A stretch of 22,909 nt of DNA. It comes from RGIG7213 sp045544195 (GTDB lineage: Bacteria; Bacillota; Clostridia; Oscillospirales; CAG-272). Below are positions 15,185 to 21,686 of the stretch, piece by piece (position 1 is the stretch's first letter; every line of letters starts with the position of its first letter). The translations under genes were made by a program, and so were the position numbers. The stretch covers positions 1-22,909 of the forward strand of contig JAZPYO010000027.1 in the NCBI GenBank assembly GCA_045544195.1. The letters are read 5' to 3'. The notes beneath the pieces were generated by a model. It worked only from the letters and a program-made list of their open reading frames with translations. It made no database searches and had not been told where the DNA came from.

Positions 15185-15976
15185 TTACCGTATATAGAAT
15201 CCGAAAATATCTTTTGCCCAACCGAGCCAAGACGGAACATTTGTATCGAGCCATTCGACGATGGTTGGCATATCTGCCGTAGTCAGATCTCCGATATGGC
15301 TGTAAACACTTCCTTCTGCCACCGATTTGCCAATAGCAATCATACCGTAGGCGTGGTCGCCAACGGCGGCATATTTACCTACAGCAAGCGCTCCCTTTGA
15401 GAAGCAACCAACGGAGAGTGCGCCGAAAGATATAAGCCCTACGCTGACAGCTCCTGTCGCAAATAATCCGAGGGCAATAGAGCCAACTGCTAAAAGTCCG
15501 AGTGAGAGTACGCCCGCGGCGATCAACCCGAGCGACAGAAAACCGAGGGATATTATGCCAAGCGAGAGGAAACCGAGGGATACAATTCCCCGTGATATAA
15601 TACCGAAGGAGAAGACACCGCGCGCCTTAAATCCGATTGCGAAAAATCCGTGTGCGTTTTTACCAATATGATAAAGTGGCATACCGAACACCGTTTTCTC
15701 GCTCTTGCGTTCGCGGAATTGCTTTTTGAAGCTATCCCAACAGCTTTTCTGTTGAGAAGCTGAGCATTGCTTTTCAGTAACATCATCGTTGAGAAGATAG
15801 TCCATTGAGCATTCAAATAGCTTTCCTATTTTGATAAGCTTATCAGTTTCGGGATGTGCGATATCCGACTCCCATTTGCTGATTGATTGACGAGTAACAC
15901 CGAGAATCTCGGCAAGCTGCTCTTGAGTGTAGTTGTATTCTTTTCTGAGTTTTGATAGCTTTTCGCCAAGTGTCAT
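15185..15976 (-). CDS. XRE-family regulator with glycine pentad-repeat C-terminal domain
   Basis: 263 residues. Residues 1-62 are a clear XRE/Cro-type helix-turn-helix (YTQEQLAEILGVTRQSISKWE), which binds DNA. After a polar linker, glycine occurs at every fifth residue from 110 to 200, with the consensus G-hydrophobic-hydrophobic-(S/A)-hydrophobic, about 18 pentads (for example GFLSLGIISLGFLSLG). The tail ends in a Trp-rich amphipathic segment (VEWLDTNVPSWLGWAKDIFG). Exact period five suggests a solenoid or a membrane-inserted repeat; membrane association is plausible because few polar residues occur. AAGGAGAG lies 6 nt before the ATG. It could sense envelope state and regulate its own unit, but no target is identified. 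Confidence 0.85.
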   Translation of the reverse strand: MTLGEKLSKLRKEYNYTQEQLAEILGVTRQSISKWESDIAHPETDKLIKIGKLFECSMDYLLNDDVTEKQCSASQQKSCWDSFKKQFRERKSEKTVFGMPLYHIGKNAHGFFAIGFKARGVFSFGIISRGIVSLGFLSLGIISLGFLSLGLIAAGVLSLGLLAVGSIALGLFATGAVSVGLISFGALSVGCFSKGALAVGKYAAVGDHAYGMIAIGKSVAEGSVYSHIGDLTTADMPTIVEWLDTNVPSWLGWAKDIFGFYIR

Positions 15977-16129
15977 AAAATTCTCTCCTTATGTTTTCTA
16001 ACGTTGCGTTTCCATGATTGTAGCACACAAGGAGAAAACATACCACCAATTAGGCGTTTCTTTATGTAAACTTCGGGTTGCGTTTAAAAAAACAAGCGTA
16101 AATCGCGAAAAAACTGTTTGGCTGGTTAG

Positions 16130-16158
16130 ATTATACCACACTTTCGTAAATTAATCAA
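16130..16158 (-). promoter_or_regulatory. consensus-like promoter upstream of the XRE gene, next to array B
   Basis: On the minus strand: TTGATT (complement of 16153-16158), 17 bp, TATAAT (complement of 16130-16135) with TGTGG extended -10. It lies about 150 nt above the XRE start codon, giving a long leader; a weaker TACAAT nearer the gene (about 16016-16021) may be a second start. Confidence 0.7.
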
Positions 16159-16162
16159 GGTG

Positions 16163-16364
16163 TAAGCCTTGTATATCATCAAAAGTGAAGTTGCGGCAAG
16201 GTGCAGTGAAGTTATGCCTTACGGCATAGTGAAGAGCAGACGCTTCGCTTACTGCGTGAAGTTAAGTGTTCCGCATCTTATCGCGCGAAGCGCACTTCAC
16301 GAGGCGTAGCCTCGCTTCATTTGCGAAGCATACTTCACGTTCCGCGCAAGCGGAACACTTAGTT
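16163..16364. repeat. palindrome array, hybrid ATATCATC + AGTGAAG (copy B)
   Basis: It begins with one ATATCATC-type unit (caaggtgtaagccttg, then tatatcatc) and continues with AGTGAAG-linker palindromes, reversing to CTTCAC linkers in the right half. The closing arms are aagtgttccgc (about 16264-16274) and gcggaacactt (16350-16360). From the ATATCATC unit to the terminator it differs from copy D at only about six positions by eye. The gene-free stretch 15977-16401 holds this array, a terminator, the promoter and a leader. Confidence 0.85.
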
Positions 16365-16387
16365 CAAAAAATGCACAAACGGTGCGT
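16365..16387 (-). terminator. terminator of the 193-residue membrane protein gene
   Basis: On the minus strand acgcac pairs with gtgcat across a short loop, followed by TTTTTT (complement of 16366-16371). It is nearly identical to the hairpin at 15141-15163. Confidence 0.7.
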
Positions 16388-16401
16388 GAACAAAACTTCT
16401 A

Positions 16402-16983
16402 TTAATTCCAGTCTTTGAATCCAAAGTAAGCACGTCCACCGCAAACGATCGATGAAAAAAGGGTAAAGAAGCCAAGACCAATACTCCCGCCATTTGTCCA
16501 ATCAATTATTGTCCAAAGAAAAAACAAAATCGTTCCTAATAAAGCAAAAACAGTTCCAATTCTCTTGTCTCGTTGTTCAACAGAGGGATTGTGAACGTAT
16601 TTTATTTGCCTTTGTAATCTATCCAAAAAAAGCGGAACATCGTTACAAAATGCTAAATCGATATGAAATCTGTAGCCGTTTTTGTTTGAAACGTTTACTA
16701 TAATATCCTGTAGCACTTTCTTTCTGTGTCCACTATTGTCCCAAATACTTTCTTCCAAAGGCAAAATCGATTGTATATCAGCCAAATTAATATCAATTAT
16801 TATTTTATCACAACCAACTACATAAAGCAATTTCTTTCTACTATTATCAATCAATAATTGCCCGCTAAGTTTTTGATATTCCTCATAGCAATTCGGAGCT
16901 CTAGTCACACTTACCATATACAATCCCTGTTCCAACATCGAGGAAGTAATATACGGATTATTGCTTTGGTGTTTATATGTCAT
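16402..16983 (-). CDS. membrane protein with soluble N-terminal domain, unknown function
   Basis: 193 residues. The first 130 form a soluble mixed domain with strand-like segments (LSGQLLIDNSRKKLLYVV, KIIIDINLADIQSILP, YRFHIDLAF) that recall a PH-like barrel, although this is a guess. Two hydrophobic helices follow at about 145-161 and 166-185, joined by a short IDWTNGG turn, so the N-terminal domain and the C-terminus probably lie in the cytoplasm. GAGG lies about 9 nt before the ATG. Single gene with its own promoter and terminator in the tRNA-Ser accessory stack. No family recognised. Confidence 0.65.
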   Translation of the reverse strand: MTYKHQSNNPYITSSMLEQGLYMVSVTRAPNCYEEYQKLSGQLLIDNSRKKLLYVVGCDKIIIDINLADIQSILPLEESIWDNSGHRKKVLQDIIVNVSNKNGYRFHIDLAFCNDVPLFLDRLQRQIKYVHNPSVEQRDKRIGTVFALLGTILFFLWTIIDWTNGGSIGLGFFTLFSSIVCGGRAYFGFKDWN

Positions 16984-17040
16984 TATAGTTTCCTCACTAG
17001 TTCTGTTTATCTTTCTATTTATTTTGAAATTTCCGCCGTT

Positions 17041-17069
17041 ATTGTACCATAAAATTTAGCATTTGTAAA
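17041..17069 (-). promoter_or_regulatory. promoter of the 193-residue membrane protein gene
   Basis: On the minus strand: TTTACA (complement of 17064-17069), 17 bp, TACAAT (complement of 17041-17046) preceded by TGG. Confidence 0.7.
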
Positions 17070-17110
17070 GTGGTGTCGTACACTGACTACATTGGATTTT
17101 TTTGCACCTT

Positions 17111-17229
17111 GGCATAAAGTTGCGGCAAGCCACAGTGAAGCTTGGACTTGCGCCCAAGTGAAGTATTGCGCTGAGAGCGCAAAGTGAAGTTAAGTGTTTC
17201 GCATATCGTGCCGAAGGCAAACATCATTC
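17111..17229. repeat. truncated palindrome array (copy C)
   Basis: It matches the left half of copy A (tgcggcaagccaca; cttgg...ccaag; a perfect ttgcgc...gcgcaa hairpin; aagtgaagttaagtgtt), then lacks the right half with CTTCAC linkers and passes straight into the terminator. It appears to be an internal-deletion derivative. The gene-free stretch 16984-17353 holds this array, a promoter and a terminator. Confidence 0.75.
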
Positions 17230-17269
17230 AAAAAACGCACCTTTGTCACAAGACCAAAGTGCGTTTTTT
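17230..17269. terminator. bidirectional terminator after the DinB-like gene
   Basis: acgcac (17235-17240) pairs with gtgcgt (17259-17264), with A- and T-runs outside, then TTGTTG. It is the same hairpin family as at 7849 and 18288, with an altered loop. Confidence 0.85.
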
Positions 17270-17353
17270 GTTGCGAAAAAGCGACCAAAAGGTGCGTAAA
17301 GTGGGGTAAGAACGACTAAAAGTACACCAATTGTGCACTCGACAAATTGGAAT

Positions 17354-18016
17354 TTACTTAATAGATAACTGTTTATCTCTTATCTTCAAACATGCCTCAA
17401 TATGCATAATCCAATGTCTTGAAAATGGCATCTGAATCAATCCTTTTACATCTTTTCCACACCAATAATCAATTAACCAATAGGCATTTTCATCTACACT
17501 TACTACATTTAATTTTTCCAACTGTTTTCTTCTTTCATCTGATATTTTTTCCTTCATATCACTATATGTAAGTGTCTTTAAAATCTGTGTTGTTGATTTA
17601 TCAACATCACCAATATAATTATACAGTTCTTCAATAGACAGTTTCTTAGAAAACTCTCCAATTTCTTCTTTTACAAGTTCATTTGCAGTTGTTATAATCG
17701 GGGATTTTATGCGACTTTGATAATCTCCCTTAAACAAAATTTGTTCATCATTTGCAATAAGCGAATGTGCTACAATATCCTCTATACGAAAAATATGCCA
17801 CAAGGAATATGCAATCGTTTTGTTATGATAACCTTTTACGTTCATATAAGGCATAGCACAAAAATCAACATCCGACAGTTCATTCCTAAACTGCATAATT
17901 TGTTCTATTAGGCTTCTGCGAAGTTCTAATAATGTATCTATACCCTTTGCAAAAGTGTCTTTTCTCTTAATTTGTAACTGTAGGGTCTTATTCATTTCTG
18001 CCCATTCTTTATTCAT
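17354..18016 (-). CDS. DinB-like four-helix protein
   Basis: 220 residues, helical throughout. Histidines are placed as in DinB/YfiT-like metal-binding bundles: YSLWHIFRIEDIVAH in the middle and FSRHWIMHIEACLKI near the end. DinB-fold proteins bind a divalent metal through three His and include thiol-dependent transferases; the reaction here is unknown. GAGGTG lies 7 nt before the ATG at 18016; a second in-frame ATG eight codons later is also possible. First gene below the tRNA-Ser pair, separated from it by palindrome array D and a promoter. Confidence 0.7.
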   Translation of the reverse strand: MNKEWAEMNKTLQLQIKRKDTFAKGIDTLLELRRSLIEQIMQFRNELSDVDFCAMPYMNVKGYHNKTIAYSLWHIFRIEDIVAHSLIANDEQILFKGDYQSRIKSPIITTANELVKEEIGEFSKKLSIEELYNYIGDVDKSTTQILKTLTYSDMKEKISDERRKQLEKLNVVSVDENAYWLIDYWCGKDVKGLIQMPFSRHWIMHIEACLKIRDKQLSIK

Positions 18017-18052
18017 AAATTAGCACCTCGCTAAATTCTTATCGGTGAGCTT

Positions 18053-18081
18053 ATTATATTACACTATCGTAAATAAATCAA
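18053..18081 (-). promoter_or_regulatory. promoter of the DinB-like gene
   Basis: On the minus strand: TTGATT (complement of 18076-18081), 17 bp, TATAAT (complement of 18053-18058). The spacer tatttacgatagtgtaa resembles those at 15072 and 16130. Confidence 0.75.
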
Positions 18082-18287
18082 GGCATAGCCTTGTATATCA
18101 TCAAAAGTGAAGTTGCGGCAAGCCGCAGTGAAGTTATGCCTTACGGCACAGTGAAGAGCAGACGCTTCGCTTACTGCGTGAAGTTAAGTGTTCCGCATCT
18201 TATCGCGCGAAGCGCACTTCACGAGGCGTAGCCTCGCTTCGTTTGCGAAGCATACTTCACGTTCCGCGCAAGCGGAACATTTAGTTC
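18082..18287. repeat. palindrome array, hybrid ATATCATC + AGTGAAG (copy D)
   Basis: Near-duplicate of copy B: a starting aaggcatagcctt-tatatcatc unit, then AGTGAAG-linked palindromes with reversed CTTCAC linkers after the centre. It contains the 33-nt module (18151-18183) found inverted in copy A. The right closing arm reads gcggaacattt, keeping pairing through one G:U. It lies directly below the tRNA-Ser(GCT) terminator. Confidence 0.85.
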
Positions 18288-18327
18288 AAAAAACGCACCT
18301 TTGTCGGTAGACAAAAGTGCGTTTTTT
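18288..18327. terminator. terminator of the tRNA-Ser pair
   Basis: acgcac (18293-18298) pairs with gtgcgt (18317-18322), inner tttgtc/gacaaa, with A- and T-runs outside. On the minus strand it begins two bases after the tRNA CCA. Confidence 0.9.
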
Positions 18328-18329
18328 GT

Positions 18330-18420
18330 TGGCGGAGAAGGAGAGATTTGAACTCTCGCGACGGTTGCCCGCCCTACACCCTTAGCAGGGGCGCCTCTTC
18401 ACCAGCTTGAGTACTTCTCC
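18330..18420 (-). tRNA. tRNA-Ser (anticodon GCT)
   Basis: Long variable arm typical of tRNA-Ser. Acceptor stem GGAGAAG/CTTCTCC (18414-18420 with 18334-18340), discriminator G, encoded CCA (18330-18332). The anticodon loop CTGCTAA gives GCT (AGC/AGU codons). Co-transcribed after tRNA-Ser(TGA). Confidence 0.95.
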
Positions 18421-18456
18421 GTATTGGTGAAAATCTTTTATTGAATTGTGGGAAAA

Positions 18457-18547
18457 TGGCGGAGGGAGTGAGATTCGAACTCACGGCTCGAATAAACGAG
18501 TCACTGGTTTTCAAGACCAGCTCCTTAAACCGCTCGGACATCCCTCC
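18457..18547 (-). tRNA. tRNA-Ser (anticodon TGA)
   Basis: Acceptor stem GGAGGGA/TCCCTCC (18541-18547 with 18461-18467), discriminator G, encoded CCA, long variable arm. The anticodon loop CTTGAAA gives TGA (UCA-type codons). Confidence 0.95.
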
Positions 18548-18564
18548 ACACAGATAACAGTATT

Positions 18565-18593
18565 AATATAGCACAAAAAATCCGATTTGTCAA
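18565..18593 (-). promoter_or_regulatory. promoter of the tRNA-Ser pair
   Basis: On the minus strand: TTGACA (complement of 18588-18593), 17 bp, TATATT (complement of 18565-18570). Confidence 0.8.
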
Positions 18594-18685
18594 GAGCAAA
18601 AAACAAAAACTTTTAATTTAGTTATCAAATTTTTGTACGTTTCCTTGTGTCAGATACTATATTAAAAAATATTGGGCTGCTTCCA

Positions 18686-18714
18686 TTGACAAAACTGTGT
18701 GTTTGATGTAGAAT
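18686..18714 (+). promoter_or_regulatory. promoter of the GH3 gene
   Basis: TTGACA at 18686-18691, 17 bp, TAGAAT at 18709-18714. GGAG at 18740-18743 lies 7 nt before the ATG. No catabolite-response element was recognised around it. Confidence 0.75.
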
Positions 18715-18750
18715 ATCAATATATTAAGTATTTATATTTGGAGCTTGAAT

Positions 18751-20892
18751 ATGGATTTACAAAAATTACTCAATGAAATGACGGTTGAGGATAAGCTGGC
18801 GCAAATGACACAGCTCGTTCCTCAGATAATAACCGATAAGGGCGAGGGCGCAGTGACGGGTCCTATGCGCAATTTCGGTATTACAAGAGAGCATACGCGC
18901 AGAGTTGGAACTCTTCTCGGCGGAAGCGGTGCTGAGCAGTTGAAATTTTTGCAGGATTTTCATCTTGCAGAGGATCCCAATAAGATCCCCCTTCTTTTTA
19001 TGGCTGATGTTATCCACGGCTACCGCACTATATATCCCGTTCCGCTCGGACTCGGTGCATCGTTTGATACAGACCTTGCCGAAAAGTGCTGTGCTATGGC
19101 GGCAAAGGAGGCAGCAGTCGGCGGTATTCACGTTACGTTTGCTCCTATGACCGACCTTGTAAGAGATGCCCGCTGGGGAAGATGTATGGAAACCACGGGT
19201 GAGGATCCCTACCTTAACTCAAAAATGGCTCAGGCTATGGTCAAGGGCTTTCAGGGCGATCTTGGCAAAGAAAGGATCGCTGCGTGCGTAAAGCATTTTG
19301 CCGCATACGGCGCGTGTGACGGCGGCCGTGACTACGATGCAGTTGAAATGGGCGACCATACGCTTCGAGAGTATTATCTGCCTGCGTATAAAGCGGCGGT
19401 AGATGCAGGCGTTGAGCTTGTTATGACATCATTTAATACATTGAACGGTATTCCGTCATCTGCAAACAAATACCTTGTTTGCGATATTCTCAGAGACGAA
19501 TGGGGCTTTGACGGAATAGTTATATCCGACTTCAATGCATTTTACGAAATGATCTCCCACGGAATTTGCGAAAACGAAAAGGAATGTGCAAAGGCTGCCC
19601 TTGATGCATCAAGTGACATCGAAATGATGTCTACCTGCTACGTGAAATTCGGCAAAAAGCTTTTGCAGGAGGGACAGATAACGGAAAAGCAGCTTGATGA
19701 TGCCGTAATGCGTATACTTAAGCTGAAGGAAAAGCTCGGCTTGTTCGATAATCCCTACAAGGATGCAGACGTTGAAGCTGAAAAGAAAATACATCTTTGC
19801 CCTGAGCACAGAGAGCTTGCCCGTGTTGCCGCAGAAAAAAGTGCGGTGCTTCTCAAAAACGACGGCGTTTTGCCTTTCTCCGATAAGGTGAAAAAGGTTG
19901 CAATAATAGGTCCCGTTGCAGATCACGGAATGATCGGCGGCTGGTTCTGCTGCGGTACATCGGGCGAAGCTGTAAGCGTTATTTCGGGTGTTCAGAATTT
20001 ACTTAAAGATGCAGAAATAACCTTTGCACGAGGCTGCGGAGCTGATCCGTGTGAAAAGGCAGAAGCGGTAAAGGACAGTATACAACAGGCTGTTGATATA
20101 GCAAAACAGGCAGACGCCGTTATTATGTGTCTCGGTGAAGAAATAGATATGAGCGGCGAGGCTCATACCCGCGCAAGAATTTCCGTAAGCGACTCACAAA
20201 CAGAGCTTATAAAGCAGGTATGTGCGGTAAACAAGAATACGGTTACTGTATTCTATTGCGGACGTCCTCTTGCGCTTGAAAAGATAAAGGACGTATCCCC
20301 TGCAACAGTTATATTCTGGCAGCCGGGCACTGAAGGCGGAAACGCCCTTGCAAATCTGCTTTTCGGTAAGGTAAACTTCCAGGGTAAGCTTCCTATGACG
20401 TTCCCTCACGAGGGTCAGTCACCGTATTGCTACAACCGTTTGCGTACAGGCAGACCTAATGGTATCGGCGGTTATTGCTTAAGATATATGGATACTCCCT
20501 TTGAGCCTGTTTATCCCTTCGGCTACGGCCTTTCATATACGGACTTTGATATTTCCGAGCCTGTTCTTTCCGCTTCTGAAATGACGTCTGACGGAGAGAT
20601 CACCGTATCCGTAAACGTAAAGAATACAGGCACACGCGAGGGAATTGAAACTGTTCAGCTTTATATACAGGACGTTACAGCCTCTGTTGCAAGACCTATC
20701 AAGGAGCTTAAGGGCTACGAAAAGGTCACGCTTAAAGCGGGCGAAGAAAAGACTGTTCAATTCAGAATTACCGAGGATGCTCTCAAATTCCATACCTTCA
20801 GCGGTAAATTTGAAGCGGAAAAAGGAAAATTCAAGGTATTCGTTTCCAATACCTCAAGCGTTCAGCAGTTCGTTGAATTCAAGCTCGTATAA
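18751..20892 (+). CDS. glycoside hydrolase family 3 beta-glucosidase
   Basis: 713 residues with the three-domain order of BglX-type GH3 enzymes: TIM-barrel, alpha/beta sandwich, fibronectin III-like end (about 590-700). The nucleophile is Asp260 in GIVISDF (family members often have SDW), with substrate-binding KHF at 181-183; the likely acid/base is Glu470 in MSGEAH. The enzyme removes terminal beta-linked glucose (or xylose) from oligosaccharides. No signal peptide is present, so it acts in the cytoplasm on imported sugars. The start is ATG 18751; a TTG two codons earlier is too close to the ribosome site. Monocistronic. Confidence 0.93.
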   Translation: MDLQKLLNEMTVEDKLAQMTQLVPQIITDKGEGAVTGPMRNFGITREHTRRVGTLLGGSGAEQLKFLQDFHLAEDPNKIPLLFMADVIHGYRTIYPVPLGLGASFDTDLAEKCCAMAAKEAAVGGIHVTFAPMTDLVRDARWGRCMETTGEDPYLNSKMAQAMVKGFQGDLGKERIAACVKHFAAYGACDGGRDYDAVEMGDHTLREYYLPAYKAAVDAGVELVMTSFNTLNGIPSSANKYLVCDILRDEWGFDGIVISDFNAFYEMISHGICENEKECAKAALDASSDIEMMSTCYVKFGKKLLQEGQITEKQLDDAVMRILKLKEKLGLFDNPYKDADVEAEKKIHLCPEHRELARVAAEKSAVLLKNDGVLPFSDKVKKVAIIGPVADHGMIGGWFCCGTSGEAVSVISGVQNLLKDAEITFARGCGADPCEKAEAVKDSIQQAVDIAKQADAVIMCLGEEIDMSGEAHTRARISVSDSQTELIKQVCAVNKNTVTVFYCGRPLALEKIKDVSPATVIFWQPGTEGGNALANLLFGKVNFQGKLPMTFPHEGQSPYCYNRLRTGRPNGIGGYCLRYMDTPFEPVYPFGYGLSYTDFDISEPVLSASEMTSDGEITVSVNVKNTGTREGIETVQLYIQDVTASVARPIKELKGYEKVTLKAGEEKTVQFRITEDALKFHTFSGKFEAEKGKFKVFVSNTSSVQQFVEFKLV

Positions 20893-20914
20893 TACCGAAT
20901 GTTCAGTACCTTTA

Positions 20915-20943
20915 AGATCGGCAGATTTTTCTGCCGATCTTTT
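20915..20943 (+). terminator. terminator of the GH3 gene
   Basis: A perfect 10-bp stem (20915-20924 with 20931-20940), 6-nt loop, then TTTT. Confidence 0.9.
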
Positions 20944-20964
20944 ACCATTTTGATCGGATACAAC

Positions 20965-20993
20965 TTGGAAACAAAAGCGTGGTATTGTATAAG
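20965..20993 (+). promoter_or_regulatory. possible promoter of the two-component operon
   Basis: TTGGAA at 20965-20970, 17 bp, TATAAG at 20988-20993. It is a fair but not strong match, about 45 nt above the response regulator start. Confidence 0.5.
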
Positions 20994-21038
20994 TAGAAAG
21001 GTTCATCACTATTATTTGTAATAATGGGAGAATACAGT

Positions 21039-21686
21039 ATGGCAAGAATTCTTATAGTAGAGGACGAAAAGGCTATAAGCGATCTTATAAGATTTAATCT
21101 TGAGCTTGTAGGACACGAATGCACCCAGGTGTTTGACGGAAATTCAGGTCTGCAAGAGGCGGTAAAGCCGAAATATGATCTTGTTATCCTTGATGTAATG
21201 CTTCCTGATTATTCAGGCTTTGATATTATGGAATACCTTGAAAACGTTGCCGTGATATTCGTTACGGCACGCTCGCACAGTCAGGACAGAATAAAAGGGC
21301 TGAGGCTTGGAGCTGACGATTATATAACAAAGCCATTTGATATAATAGAGCTTGTCGAGCGTGTAAAGGCAGTTTTACGCAGAACGAAGGCGGATGTCAA
21401 GAGCTTTGAATTTGACGGTATAAGAGTGGAATTTGATAACAGACGGGTGTATAAAGACGGTCAGGAGATATTTTTAAAGCCCCGTGAATTTGATCTTTTG
21501 CAGGTATTGATAAATAACAGAAATCTTGCCTTGTCACGTGAAAAGCTGCTGAAACTTGTTTGGGAGTTCGATTATGAGGGCGATACGCGGACAGTTGACG
21601 TTCATATTCAGCGTCTGCGGCAAAAGCTATCCATAGCCGACCGTATAAAAACCGTATATAAGATAGGATACAGGTTCGAAATATGA
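21039..21686 (+). CDS. OmpR/PhoB-family response regulator
   Basis: 215 residues. The receiver domain has the acidic pocket IVEDE, the phosphoacceptor Asp in VILDVMLP, the switch Thr in VTARS and Lys in ITKPFD. The C-terminal winged helix (LKPREFDLLQVLINN ... TRTVDVHIQRLRQKL ... YKIGYRF) binds DNA. The stretch between the phosphoacceptor and switch Thr is about three residues shorter than in PhoB-like proteins, lacking the usual Pro before the strand. Start set at ATG 21039, with GGGAG 8 nt upstream, rather than 21024, which overlaps that site. Its stop overlaps the kinase ATG (ATGA), so the pair is coupled. Confidence 0.93.
   Translation: MARILIVEDEKAISDLIRFNLELVGHECTQVFDGNSGLQEAVKPKYDLVILDVMLPDYSGFDIMEYLENVAVIFVTARSHSQDRIKGLRLGADDYITKPFDIIELVERVKAVLRRTKADVKSFEFDGIRVEFDNRRVYKDGQEIFLKPREFDLLQVLINNRNLALSREKLLKLVWEFDYEGDTRTVDVHIQRLRQKLSIADRIKTVYKIGYRFEI

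Noticed and set aside
15395..15650. DNA tandem repeat
   Set aside because: The periodicity comes from coding of glycine pentads in the XRE protein; codons vary.
7341..18330. True integron cassette array
   Set aside because: No integron integrase and no recognisable attC core sites; each gene has its own promoter. Kept only as an analogy.
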